DNA of 64,000 nucleotides from Monosiga brevicollis MX1 (Eukaryota; Opisthokonta; Choanoflagellata; Craspedida; Salpingoecidae), in assembly GCF_000002865.3 (NCBI RefSeq), contig NW_001865039.1, forward strand, positions 70,645-134,644. Direction: 5' to 3'. The position numbers and the translations under genes were made by a program. Below are positions 24,110 through 35,241 of this stretch, one piece after another. A model generated the notes under the pieces. The model worked only from the letters and a program-made list of their open reading frames with translations, ran no database searches and had not been told where the DNA came from. Position 1 is the stretch's first letter. Each line of letters opens with the position of its first letter.

Positions 24110-25134
24110 TTATTCATTACGGAAGGCTGTCAAATCCATGACAGAGCCTGAATCGACATCTCGGTCCTGAAGCTCCATGAGCATGGAGCTGCGAGGACCA
24201 CCGCCCATGGTTTCAGCCTCAGCCTCATCCGTGTTAGGCAGTACAATGCCCATGCTACGTAGCAGGATAATCATTTGCTATCGGTGTTTGACAGGCGGGC
24301 AGTGAGGCCAGACACAACAAAAGACATCATGCCCCATGTGAATGAACACAACCTGTTGGCCGCTCGCCTTGATGCTCACCTTGAGCTTCAGCTCGGCCTC
24401 GAGCCGCAATGAATATTCTTCTTCTGCTGCTTGTCGAGAGGTGGCTAGCTTGCGTTTGAGAGCAGAGTTTTGTTGCCGTAAACGCTGAAGCTCCTCTTGC
24501 ATGGAGCGAATGGGCCCCTGCAAGAGCGCAGCTGGGTTGTCGGCGGGCATCTTGCCTTGGCTAAAATTCTTGGTCGCTGCGATTTGATCAAACTCGCTAC
24601 ATTGCGGGATAATGGGCACATGATTCTTGTCTCGGCCACAAAAGCAAGGGTGCAAAACTTGAAAGAAGGGGAGCACGAGGCGCACGTACCCCGTGGGTCG
24701 TCGGCGATTGGAAAGCTGGCTGAGTGAGAACGTTCGACGGCGCTCGCCATCGGCGGCAGCTGCACCCATCTCTTCATCGTCATCCATATCGTAGTCTTCA
24801 TATTGCACATTTGTGGGGCGCAGTGTAGTCACACGTGTGTCCTGCCCCAAGGCCCCGAGCAAAGCATCGCGGCAGGGTGAGAAGTTCGGCATGACAAGTC
24901 ATTCACAGGCTACAAACCCATCACACCAGCGCCCCCCAGGCAGAATGGAGCGATTGCACGCTACCTTGGCCTCGGGCATGTGCTCAAATACTTGGTCACA
25001 ATGGCTGATGATGGCGGACGTTAACGCATGTACCAATGGGGTCTCCTCCATGAGACAGCTTTCAGAAAAGTCCTGCCAGTTTTGAAGTGGGGAAAAACAA
25101 TGAGCATCGCATGTATGCTAGCCAGCTAGCCAAC

Positions 25135-25209
<75 letters not shown>

Positions 25210-26832
25210 GCCAAAAGCTTACGCCAGAGTCAAGAACATTGGGTGCGAAGACCGTGGCAACATTGGCCAAGGTCATCTTGTTCTCATCGGCATGCTCCAC
25301 GACCTTGGCCAAGAAAGCACTGAGAGCGGAAAAGGGAGTCAACGGTGAGTGGACCAATTTGACAGACCAGGAATTGTGCCGAGCCGGAAAGTTTGGAACG
25401 CGACGCATCAAGAACTAACCAGAGATAGCGAAGCAGAACGGCGTTGTGGGCTGGCATTTGGGGGATGACGCGTTGAATGCTGCTGATATCCTAGGCGAGA
25501 TGAGCGGCGGCAAGCAAGTGTGGATTAAAAGTTCGGGCCGACACGGCCGAAGAATAGGACACATTTGCAGCCAACAGCCTTTCCGGGACAATGTACCTGA
25601 TCAGCACTGGCCTTGTAGAAGCGTGTTGCGTTGAGAAAATTGCTTCGAAGGGAGCGAGTCATCAAAGGCTCGGGAAGCTCACGAAAGTAGAGCTTGAGGA
25701 GTGAGGCCACTGAGTGCACATCGCTCTCGTTCAAGTCGGGGTGTTGTCCTAAGACCAGCGGAGACAAGGCGCTTGTTGTGAGCGATGACAGCCATGTATT
25801 CATCCTTGACAGCACCTTAGGCGCTTGAATTACGCTGATGTGAACGGCCAGGAACGCTCTTGAACCAAAGCCCAGGAGATCGTACCAGTCGCGTAGGCGT
25901 GCTTCAGCTCACGAATGCGAACGGCGCTGCCGGGCAAACGAAAGATGCCCACTTCGTCCAGGGCATTGGCGGTGAGATATTCGACGCAATCTGAAATGAG
26001 ACGGGGTACGTCACCATAGCCTTTGTGCTGCGGCAAGGCGTTGCATGTGGAGCATCAAAGGTTAGGGCCGGATGAGGACGATGATGTTCACAGATCGGGC
26101 TTGTCCGGGTCAGCTGATGAGGCAGCGTGCGCCATGAGCCTACCTCGCGATGAAGCTGGTCAGCCACGGAGACGCCGAAGATTCCACCGCCATGTGAGGC
26201 GTAAACGACACGGTACAAAACGTCGAGCCAGCGCTCCAGATCCTTCATGCTGAAGATTTTAACGACGGCGACGTGAACCGAAAACGACCAATATGAGCTG
26301 GGCAACAAGGCTTTTTTTTTTTCCTTCCTTGAGTTGCTTTCTATGTTTGGGTGTTTTGACTTGAGCAAGCAGAATGATGGGCTTTTACCTAGTGGTGTGG
26401 CAGTAGTAGGTGCGCTGTGCGTCACTGAGGCCTGCAAGAGCAGCAGCAGTACAGTGACCAAGCACATGATATTTGGCGGTGTCAGAGGAAAGGGGCCACT
26501 GCCTGCGTGGCGCGCGAGGCAAAGAGCGGCATAAGGTAGGTGGATGATCTGGCTCACGTACTCTTGATTTCAAAGCAATAAGGTTTGCGGGGTTCTTCAT
26601 CTTCAGGTACGATGCGAATTTCCACGAGCTGCGCTAGGCCCTCAGCCAGGGTAATGACGCCAAGGGGCTTGACGCCGTCCTCAGGACGGGTCTCTTCCTT
26701 GTAGTAGAGCATTTGACAGCCACGGATGGAGAACCAACGGCGCTTCCAACTCTTGAATTGTCCACCTTGTTTGACCAACCAGCCCGAGATGAGCTCTCGG
26801 CTAGGCCCAGCCGTGGATGAGTTTGAATCCAT
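24110..26832 (-). CDS. PH-RhoGAP-coiled-coil protein (ARHGAP22/24/25-like)
   Basis: Begins MDSNSSTAG at 26,832. An N-terminal PH domain follows (SGWLVKQGGQFKSWKRRWF..LYYKEE, completed by DLERWLDVLYRV after an intron). The linker GIFGVSVADQL leads into a RhoGAP domain: VPRLISDCVEYL, VGIFRLPGSAVRIRELK (arginine finger), DVHSVASLLKLYFRELPEPLM, and ENKMTLANVATVFAPNVL. After a disordered region (RRRTFSLSQLSNRRRP) comes a coiled coil (SMQEELQRLRQQNSALKRKL) and a short C terminus ending FRNE. PH-RhoGAP-coiled coil in this order is the layout of the FilGAP/ARHGAP22/24/25 family, which turns off Rac-type GTPases at the membrane. The catalytic Arg and the NKM motif are intact. One intron holds a long GT microsatellite. 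The gene is convergent with the kinase. Confidence 0.9.
25137..25208 (+). repeat. (GT)n microsatellite
   Basis: About 36 uninterrupted GT units within an intron of the PH-RhoGAP gene. On the sense (minus) strand it reads as (CA)n close to a splice site, so length changes could affect splicing. Confidence 0.95.
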
Positions 26833-28465
26833 CGTGATGATGGCAAGCTGTCAGGAAAAGTAATCGGGTGCTGCGCAGCTAATGCAGAGGTGGCATTCGA
26901 GGACAAAAGCACGATCTGAAGCTCTGTTCACCGACTCGTTCACGCCATCTGGAGAGGGTTCAACTGCAAAAAGATGTGTGGGGACGTGTGACTTCACGTG
27001 TGTGCACTCGCCACGAGAGCAGAAGAGGAGCTGAACAGCAAGACTATCGAATCGGTGAATACGAGTGCGTGAACAAGGGTGAGGGATTTCGCGGAAACGC
27101 AAGGAGTGAAGAGCCCGCAATCAGGCCAAGTTGGAACACGCCCGTGCCAGCGAGACGCGAGCGGGCGAGAACAAACGACCCGTGCCTGGAGCCAAAGCTA
27201 CTACGCCTCACAGTGAGTCATCAAGAAGAGAAGCAGGACAATCGCTTACCGCGCACAAGTTCAAACAATCATCTTCCAAACAGCACGAGTCCACACCGGG
27301 TCTAAGTTGACGGCTGCTGGACTCGATGCTGAATGCCTGATCCAAACAAACATGCGCAGACACGCCAGGCAATCGCGCAGCGGAAATACGCCAGCGAGTG
27401 AACGAGGTCGTCGCGAGAAGACCGACGAAAGGCATCAAGCTTAATAAACCAATAAATGAAACCGCTTTGCAAGTTTGCAAGGGGATTTGGCTTATTAAAC
27501 CGAAAAAACCAAAAAGTGCACCATTATAAGCCGACATGCTTGTTAAAATAATGCCAAGCTGGAGAAGCAGAACTGCTACCATATGAAAGTTCACATGGAC
27601 GCTTGATAGGATGTCAGACTTTCAAAACGTGTCGCGTCTTGTGTACCGACGGCGACAACCACTTGGTTTTCATTGTCGGCTCCGAGCAGTTTGCGACCAT
27701 AAAAGTAATTTTGGTGTCGCTGAGGGCGAAAGAACACCTGCAACCAGGTAGCGTCAAGGCAAGCGTTTGAACGACGAAGCTTGCCACAACACCACCTTGC
27801 ACGTATATCAAGGGGTTCCCTTGTGTTGGCGACACGTTGATCAGCTGAGTGATATTTTGTCAAAGACATCTTGATTGTTGTTGTTTCCTCTTCCTTTGCT
27901 TTGGTTTGCTTTTATACATTTCGTGTTTTGAGGCTCGGTCGAAACAAAACGCCGCAGGTCTGACGCGCATGTCGATGGTTGTGATATAACTCATCGCACC
28001 ACGAGCTGAGAACAATTGATAGCTTTAAGACGTCAATCGCTTTCACGCAGAGATTTATTGACGTTCTACAGAGTCGAATTTATCACAACAGGCATGTCAC
28101 GCGCTTGACCTTGATTATCGAGCGAGAAGGGGAGTCGATCAGCGGATCAAGCTAAGCAACTACACCACCGAAACACAAGCAAGGAAAATAATACAACGGC
28201 ATTGGTTCTTGGTTGTGGTTCCTGTCGAATCTTTGCTTTGCTTTGGTGGTCAAACGCTTCCTCCAAATTTACTATTCGCCAGTTGATACTGCTTGAGACG
28301 ACCGGCTTCAGGTGCTCTCTCGGCCGTGGCATTTTTTTACCTTGCGCACCCCGCCATCAGTCTTCACTCCATGCCTCGCTCTTCGGGTCGGCGCCCCACC
28401 TCCTCCCTCTTCATCACTCGCATCGACGTCCCTCTCTCGCTCGGCTGCGCTGTTGCCAGTTCGAG
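26833..28465. other. Intergenic, A/T-rich in part, weak ORFs only
   Basis: Upstream of the PH-RhoGAP gene. The 27,430-27,900 part is A/T-rich and open on the minus strand. One frame begins MSLTKYHSADQRV and holds FFRPQRHQNYFYGRKLLG. Another reads as a hydrophobic stretch (LLLQLGIILTSMS). Neither has splice or family support, so I do not call a gene. A small minus-strand gene around 27,590-27,870 cannot be excluded. Confidence 0.35.
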
Positions 28466-29404
28466 ATGTTCCGAACACATAATCTCCACGACCGCCTCGA
28501 CCAGATTGACGGGGAGGTTCTGGCGGCTCGCCGCGCTGCGCTCGAGCGTGACGGCATTTCCAACCCGCAAGCCTTTCTTGAGGGGAGCAAAGTGGGCTGC
28601 ACCTCTCTGCTGCAGAACATTCGCGTGCTTCTGCACGCCAGCCGCAGCCAACTGCCGACACCGGACATGATCGTGGCCGAGATTGCCGAGACGGCGCGGT
28701 GCGACAGCATCTACACGGAGCCAGAGCGCATGCGCACTGTGCGGTCGCGCCTGCTCGAGCGACTGGGGCCAGACCTTTACAAGAAGTGCGCCACACCGGA
28801 CGGCGAGGGGCTCAGCGAGGTGGAGGAGCGTCGCGTTGGTCACTGCATCGCCCACTACGAGCACTTCATCCGCACACAGGCACGGTCGAGCCTGCCTTTC
28901 GGCCCGTACGCGCTCGCGCTCATGGCCGACTACGCGCTCCACATCGGCCTGGCACTGACGGCGGGGGGGCTGGTCGCCAGCGCCCCCAACCTCATACGGA
29001 ACTCGCAGCGGTGGCACGCGGCCCGTGAGGCTCGTGCCAAGACCACCGAGGCCAAGCGATCGATGTCCGAGGTGGCCAAGCCCACCGAGACCAAGCGATC
29101 GACGGTGTCCGCGGTGGCCAAGCCGGAGCAGCAATCGCCGGCCACGCGGGACCCATCAAGGCTTGCCGTGGGCCATGTTCCCCACCCTTCAGCGAACCAA
29201 CGAGCAATCCGCCGAGCCGGGAATCCCCGAGCATGTGTGAAGGTAGGCAAACAGAGAGAGCGTTGTTCCAATTCTGGAAAAAATATTCATGCCGCCGGGC
29301 CATATCGGCCACATATTGACGCCTGCGCACGAGCTGGTCCCGCTCTTTCGAATATACCCTTGGCCACCACTTCAATCGAGGAAATTAACACGTTAAAAAA
29401 ATAA
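28466..29404 (+). CDS. Unrecognised GC-rich ORF
   Basis: The frame starts MFRTHNLHDRLDQIDGEVL and is strongly coding-like to about residue 260. It is helical and charged (EVLAARRAALERDGIS; PERMRTVRSRLLERLGPDLY; LSEVEERRVGHCIAHYEHF), with one hydrophobic segment (ALMADYALHIGLALTAGGL) that could span a membrane. A Lys/Ala/Thr-rich repeat follows (AKPTETKRS twice). The last ~50 residues look unlike coding sequence, so the true end may be an unrecognised splice site near 29,240. GC content is visibly higher than in the flanks and there is no internal intron. Composition and the adjacent hairpins hint at a transferred or mobile origin, which is inference. I do not recognise the family. Confidence 0.45.
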   Translation: MFRTHNLHDRLDQIDGEVLAARRAALERDGISNPQAFLEGSKVGCTSLLQNIRVLLHASRSQLPTPDMIVAEIAETARCDSIYTEPERMRTVRSRLLERLGPDLYKKCATPDGEGLSEVEERRVGHCIAHYEHFIRTQARSSLPFGPYALALMADYALHIGLALTAGGLVASAPNLIRNSQRWHAAREARAKTTEAKRSMSEVAKPTETKRSTVSAVAKPEQQSPATRDPSRLAVGHVPHPSANQRAIRRAGNPRACVKVGKQRERCSNSGKNIHAAGPYRPHIDACARAGPALSNIPLATTSIEEINTLKK

Positions 29405-29920
29405 TAATAATAAGATTCGATCACCAGAAGGATAATGAACCGGTATACCTCTAACTGACACTGGGGTGGGGAGAAGTTCGGCGGGGTACTGTGGTAGGGA
29501 GTTGTTCGCAGAGAGAATTTTTGGCTGGGGGAGCGAAGCCCCCGTCCCCCACCTTCTTCCCACCGCAGAATTTACACACTTTTGGGCGAATTTTGCTGCG
29601 TGTTTCAACCGATTGTTCCGCCCCGGTCGCTACCCTCTTGCGAGCCGGTGAATGTTAGGCCACTGGGGGGCGCATCATGAGCTCGTCAAGGAAGCCCCCC
29701 AGTGGCTTGAAAAAAGACAAAGACGTGCGTTTTGGCTGTCCAGACATTTTCTACTCTTGCTCACTTATCAATCAATTTAGCACATCTAGATGTATCATTA
29801 CCGGCCAGAACACACTCACGTTCTCCCGTCGATCAGCGCGCCTGCACGGCAGACAAGGCGAGGTCGAATATTGAAAACACCATCAAGCAACGCGGCGGTT
29901 CCAAAGAGCCAGAACGGACA
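29405..29920. other. Hairpin-rich spacer
   Basis: Contains a small stem GGGGG-AGCGAAG-CCCCC (about 29,526-29,541) and a 13-base perfect inverted repeat (29,659-29,706). It lies between the two unrecognised GC-rich ORFs. No gene is called. Confidence 0.5.
29659..29706. repeat. 13-base perfect inverted repeat (hairpin)
   Basis: GCCACTGGGGGGC at 29,659-29,671 is exactly mirrored by GCCCCCCAGTGGC at 29,694-29,706 with a 22-base loop. The stem is GC-rich and would be very stable. It could be a terminator-like RNA hairpin, an element end or a cruciform; function unknown. Confidence 0.9.
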
Positions 29921-30211
29921 ATGGCCAACGTGTCTGGCGCGGCAAGGCCAGCCGTTTGGGTCGCGGTTGCGAGCCAGGCAGGCCGCAATGGCTTCATGGA
30001 TCTCTTCCTCCGAGCGCGGAGGCAGGCCGTGGTGGAGGCGCGAGACGCGGTCGTGGCGCAAGCGCTGCTCGGCTACGACCTGCGAAACGTGATCGTCCAG
30101 CAGGAGACAGTAGTCCACCAGCCGGCCGGCACCTTGTGCCCTCAATTTGAGAACTAACATCCGGATGTAAAACGAGAAACGAATTAACAAGCAGTGACGA
30201 TCTATCTGCAT
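29816..30211. CDS. Small GC-rich ORF, strand undecided
   Basis: Both strands are open. The minus frame (131 residues, 30,211 to 29,816) includes EEEIHEAIAACLARNRDPNGW and GHCPFWLFGTAALLDG. The plus frame (29,921-30,157, 78 residues) reads MANVSGAARPAVWVAVASQAG and FMDLFLRARRQAVVEARDAV. Either looks partly coding because of the high GC content. Neither is recognised. It may belong with the upstream GC-rich ORF as one foreign-looking block. Confidence 0.25.
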
Positions 30212-30763
30212 GCATGCTCTTCTTAAAGAATTATGTCAGATTATACCCTCTGTGTGTGTGTATTCCTCTGTGTGTGTGTGTGTTGTGTGTGTGTGTTGTG
30301 TGTGTGTGTGTGATTGCTTACGACGATCAAAAGCCCGTGACACCTTTGAGGATCTTGAGGGGGTGGGGGTGTCCAAGCGATTTCGAGGTCGTCACTGCGC
30401 TGCGGGTTTGAATGTGTGTGTGATTCGGTGTCAGGCCAGGCTGGCGTATTTGGGTACATAGGTTTGGTGCTGCGCTCCAGCTCCAGCCTGTTCCTGCTTT
30501 TGACATGTGAGAAAAACTTGATCGTCAATTCGTTGGACACCGGACGGACAGCATCCAAGAACCATCGCCTCCGATCTGCGACACAGCCACACACACACCC
30601 TGATCTCGATCTCGCGATCCTCCTTTTACGACAGCTCTGTGATGGAAAAGCCATGGGGAGGCGAGAAAGAGAGAGAGAGGAAGAGAGAGCGAGAGAGAGA
30701 GGATCGGCCGTCGTTTGCATCTGAATACCAGACGGATAAACGCGTGACTCTCGACAAAACGAG
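30212..30763. other. Upstream region of glycosyltransferase A with microsatellites
   Basis: GT-rich repeats (about 30,251-30,312) and a GA tract (about 30,660-30,705) lie immediately 5' of the first glycosyltransferase. A near-match ATGTCAGA occurs at about 30,234. No gene is seen. Confidence 0.45.
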
Positions 30764-32646
30764 ATGGCTGAAGCGCAGCGTGCCATACTGGGAGTGGCCC
30801 TCCTGGTGCTGCTGATGCTGTGCACTTTGATCGTTCATCGGGGCTCCTTGGGCTCCAACCATTTGACCGCTGAACCACAGCCTGTAGCATTGCCAGACAC
30901 CGAAGAAGGGGCCACCGCTGGCCGTGTCTTCAACGTACGCGCAGCCGAATTCCACGGCCCTGATGCCACCTTGGCTCCCCTCGCGGACGAGCCGATCGCT
31001 GCCCTAGTACAGGCGCCAGCAATGTACCAAGCACAGACGCGGCCTATCATCAGAGTGCCCCACTTCAAAGTTTAACCCACACTGTCTCACAAAGGCGCCG
31101 TCTGCGCGTGGCTTGGGATGGCCCCTTTGCTGCTGGCATGCCCATGGGCTTTGCCCAGGAGGGCTTGGGCTTTTTGAAGGGTCTGCGACATCGCGCCGAT
31201 GTGGCCCTCGTCTCCACTTTTATCTTGGACAATTACCGTCGCATGATCACAAAGGAACAGCGTCAAATCCTGGATGACCTGCACAACCTTCGTAGCCCAG
31301 CTGCGCTCGAACCGGATGTCTACGTGACCCAGTGGACTCCGGATCCTGGCTTTCGAGAGCGAATTTCCTGGTATCTGGATCGCGACGTACACCCTACCAA
31401 AAGGGACTTTAAGGTCGTGGCCCGCCTCATGTTTGAAACAGATACCATTCCCGCGACTTGGGCCCGTGGTACGAAATGTCGCGCTTTCACTCGTTTTCTT
31501 GCTTGAATCGGCGCGATGACAATCCTCCCATCAACAGGACACAGTATTTTAGTGTCTTGCGTTTGAGTGAGGCTAAGCAACTGTCTGCAGCGGAAGATCA
31601 CCTGACCTCGGCCCCGACATGTGTGTTCAACCCTTGCATCTTTAGATTTTTCGCGGATGGACCGTATTCTCGTGACCAGCGAGTGGCAGCTGGATGTTTT
31701 TGCTGCCAACGGGGTGCCTCGTAGCAAGCTGCGCGTGCTGGGCGAGGTTGTGGACAGCGAACAAGAGTTTGACCCAGCTCTTTGGCCCGACAAGACCAGC
31801 ATTCGACAGCGACTCGTTCCCAGGGCACAAGACCGCCTGATTTTTCTCTCTGTAGGCAAGGCTGAGGCCCGCAAAAACTGGAATACCCTGCTGCACGCCT
31901 TTTACCAAGCCTGTCAGGAGCGTGACACCGATGACTTGGCTCTGGTGATCGTGAATGGCGTCTCAGAGTTTGAAAAACAACGTATGTCTTGCCATGCTTA
32001 TCATCCTGCCCCTCTTATCCCTGACAGCCGTGTCTGGCCAGCCTTGACGTTTGAGCTTACCTTCTTTTTTAAAAAAAAAAAAAATGCGCCCGTGTGGCTG
32101 TTTTAGGGTTTCGACCCTCCCAATCACCTCGTGGTCTTGTATTGACCTTACACGATCTCAACGCCGTTGATCTCGTGCAATTGTACAAGTATGTAGCGGC
32201 AACTGCAAGCAAATGTGATCCGCGCCGCCGCCCTTACGTTGTTCCTCCCACCCATCACCCATGTCTGCAAAAGAGCGGCCGATGCCTTTGTGACGCCAAC
32301 CCATGGGGAGGGATTTGGACGACCTATTGTCGAGGCCATGGCCATGCAACTCCCCATCCTGGCCACCAACTGGTCAGCCCCAGGAGAATACTTGACACCC
32401 GATCGCGGATATCCCATTCCCATCGAGCCTGACTTGGTCCAATCTTCCGATGGCCATGGTCGGTGGGCGGCGGTCAATGATGCAAGCGTGAAAGCTCTCA
32501 TCCTGCACGTTGCCGACCATCCCGAGGAACGGGCTGCCAAGGCTGCGGCAGCCCGTGCGTACGCTCTGGCTCACTTTAGTGAGAAAGTCATTGCCGATCG
32601 CCTCTTGGAATTGTTGCAAGAGGTCGTTGACAGCCCCCATACCTAA
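30764..32646 (+). CDS. GT4-like glycosyltransferase, copy A
   Basis: The N terminus MAEAQRAILGVALLVLLMLCTL is a type II signal anchor, followed by a short stem, so a Golgi or ER location is expected. The catalytic part shows LRVAWDGPFAAGMPMGFAQEG, DVYVTQWTPDPGF and FKVVARLMFETDTIP. These are followed by RMDRILVTSEWQLDVFAANGV, LIFLSVGKAEARKNWNTLL, and DAFVTPTHGEGFGRPIVEAMAM. The last holds the EX7E-type motif (EGFGRPIVE) of retaining GT-B enzymes of family GT4. Four or more exons with GT..AG junctions are visible (for example after 31,470 and 31,980). The frame changes between the stem (frame ending 31,075) and the catalytic part (from about 31,021). I could not place that junction, which is either a short intron or a model error. 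Acceptor sugar is unknown. It is a tandem paralogue of the next gene. Confidence 0.82.
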
Positions 32647-33229
32647 TCACAATAATCATTCTTCCTTTCGCATTGTCTCCCTCTCATTTCAGCATTAGAT
32701 GACCCTGCACACCTCGCGATCTATTTCAAAACCAATTCATATCTGCACCAGTGTCCTTTTCATCGTGTCCCCCTGCCCTGTTCCTGCCCCTGCCCCCTAT
32801 CCCTGTCTCCATGTTCTCACTCTCTTCCTGTTTTCTGCTTCTTGTCTGTCCATTAAAGTTTTTGGTTTGCCGAACGAATGAAAAAAATTTCTTTGTCTCC
32901 TTTTGTGGTCTATCATCACTTCATTCGTTGAATTTGTCCCATTCGACTCTCTCTGCGCAGCTGAATTTTACATGTGAAGCACCAGCGCCCCGCCCCGCCG
33001 CCGCAACTACACACGCGCGCGCGCGCGCGCGTGGTGTTCGAGTCAGTTGCTTCATCCTTTTTATTTCCCCTGTGGGGCTTTGTGTCTTTGTCTCGATTCA
33101 ATCGGCCTGATCGTTGGTTGTTGTTTTTTTTATCTTTACGTCCTGCTGTTAAGATCAGCCCGGCGTGCTTGGGCGCGAGTGGACAAGCGTAGCTTCAGCC
33201 AGCAAACCTCCATAGCACCCAAAAGAAAA
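32647..33229. other. Spacer between tandem glycosyltransferases
   Basis: Pyrimidine-rich (about 32,660-32,860), with an alternating purine-pyrimidine (CG)n run at about 33,012-33,031 that could form Z-DNA. It holds the 3' region of copy A and the promoter of copy B. An open frame continues upstream of the copy B ATG but looks like untranslated sequence. Confidence 0.5.
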
Positions 33230-35241
33230 ATGCGTGTCTCACATGTTGCCATCAGCGCCGTCTTGGCCCTTGCAACTGGCGCCTTGCTCATTTGGCCCCT
33301 GCGCGAGGTCTTGCAAGTCACTATGCAAGGTGGCTCCTGGATAGGCAGAGTTGGTCGTGAGCCGACCGCGCTCGAAAGTGAGCAAAGTGCCATACGAGTC
33401 GCCATCCCAGGCACTGAAAATTTTGCAGCTACAAAAACCCCTACTACCCCGGGCTTGGGGCCTGCAACACGCACTCGTGTTTCTCCCACTGTCCAGAAGC
33501 CCACCACCACCGGCCCTCGGGCCATCGCATCAACCCAGCCACCAGCGCGCTCGAGCCGGCCACCGCCGCCTTTGCAAACAACACAGAAAAAACCTGCAGC
33601 GTCTACCACCGTTTCTCGCACCACGCCAGCCCGGCCAGCCCGAGTGATGAGCACAGCCCAGACGACTAAGAAGCATCAATCCGCCGCGCCTACAAAACCG
33701 CCACTTGCTCGAAAGCTGCGCGTGGCATGGGATGGACCCTTTGCGTCGGGTCTGACCATGGGCTTTGCGCAAGAAGGCCTCGGTTTTCTCCTTGGTCTCC
33801 GTCATCGGGCCGATGTTGCATTGGTGACCACATATTTTGAGGACAACTTCCGGCGGAAAATCTCCGCCGAGCATCTGAGCATCCTCGAGGGATTGCGCAA
33901 TTTAAAGAGTCCTGCAGCTCAGCGCCCAGACGTCTATGTGACGCAGTGGACGCCAGCCCCTGGGTTTGATGAACGCATCCAATCGTTTTTACACAAGGAC
34001 GTGCGCCCGCAAAAACGGGACTTTAAGGTTGTAGCCCGACTCATGTACGAAACCGACACCATTCCCAAAGTATGGGCTAAAGGTAAGAGCGAGTGCTCAG
34101 CTTTTTACACCCTGCCATCTCCACTCAAGAGGTCTACTTCTTTTGTCCTGACTTGTCTTGCCCGCTTGGAGCTGGGCGTGTGATTTTCGTTTTACAAAAC
34201 TGCCATGTTGTGTCTCCTGACCCATACCTGATCTACATTCGCGCGCTAGACCTGCCACGAATGGACCGCATTTTAGTGACAAGTGCATGGCAACTGGAAG
34301 TTTTTGCGGCCAACGGCGTACCGCGGAGTAAGCTGCGCGTGCTGGCTGAGGTTGTGGATGGCGAACAGGTCTTCAACCCAGCCCTTCTGCCCAGTAAGGA
34401 GGCTTGTCAGCAGCGCCTGGTACCTTCCGTCCAGGATCGCTTCGTCTTTCTCTCTGTGGGCAAAAAGGAGCTGCGCAAGAACTGGGACGCTCTTTTGAGA
34501 GCTTTTTTTACGGTCTGCCAACACCGAGAGGCAGATGACCTAGCCTTGGTTGTCGTCAACGGCGTGCCAGCCGCCGAAGTCGACTGTAAGTGACCCCATC
34601 CATTTCGCGCCCCCAAAGTTTTTTTTTTCAGGTCACAGGCGCTTAGCAGCAAACATTTTGATGTGGTGGTGGGTCTTCAGGTCTGCGCCCCCGTGGTATG
34701 ACCAAAGGGAAGGTCGTGGCTCTTAAGAGTCTCTCTGCTGTGGATATTGTCCACTCGTATCGGTACGCCTGCCCGCAGCGCACTAGAATGGCTACTCTTT
34801 TTTTTCCGTTCACCTTTTGCCGTACGCACTGTGCTTTGGTCCATGAATTCACACTCGGTCCGTCGTTTGGCTCACAGTGCAGCAGATGCCTTTGTGACGC
34901 CGACGCACGGTGAGGGGTTTGGGCGTCCCATTGTGGAGGCGATGGCCATGGAGCTACCAACGATTGCAACCAATTGGTCGGGGCCCGCTGCGTTCTTGGG
35001 TGAAGCTTGGTCGTACCCTCTCCCCATCAAGGGTTTGGTAGCGGCTGACCGAGGCAATGGGAAGTGGGCAGATGTAGCTGAAGAAAGTGTGGTGCAGCTG
35101 ATGGAACACGTCCTGGCACACCCTGAGGAGCGAAGAGCCAAGGCAAAAGCCGCCCGAGCATACGTCTTGGCTCACTTTAGCGAATCCGTCATCGCCGATC
35201 AGCTCTTGAATATTTTGGAGGAGGTGGTTCGTGATGGTTGA
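33230..35241 (+). CDS. GT4-like glycosyltransferase, copy B
   Basis: Starts MRVSHVAISAVLALATGALLIWPL (signal anchor). A long Thr/Pro-rich stem of about 140 residues follows (for example QPPARSSRPPPPLQTTQKK), then the same catalytic blocks as copy A: LRVAWDGPFASGLTMGFAQEG, DVYVTQWTPAPGF, FKVVARLMYETDTIP, RMDRILVTSAWQLEVFAANGV, FVFLSVGKKELRKNWDALL, and DAFVTPTHGEGFGRPIVEAMAM. The EX7E-type motif is intact. Intron positions match copy A (after TIPKVWAK and after the VVVNGV block), showing duplication of the whole gene. The stem is much longer than in copy A. The stop is at 35,241. Confidence 0.86.

Noticed and set aside
25137-25418. Poly-Cys/Val ORFs at the GT repeat
   Set aside because: Artefacts of the (GT)n microsatellite in an intron.
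27208-27869. Possible minus-strand membrane protein
   Set aside because: Hydrophobic stretch arises from A/T-rich DNA; the two frames overlap without a plausible splice and no homology is recognised. Kept only as a weak possibility in the intergenic note.
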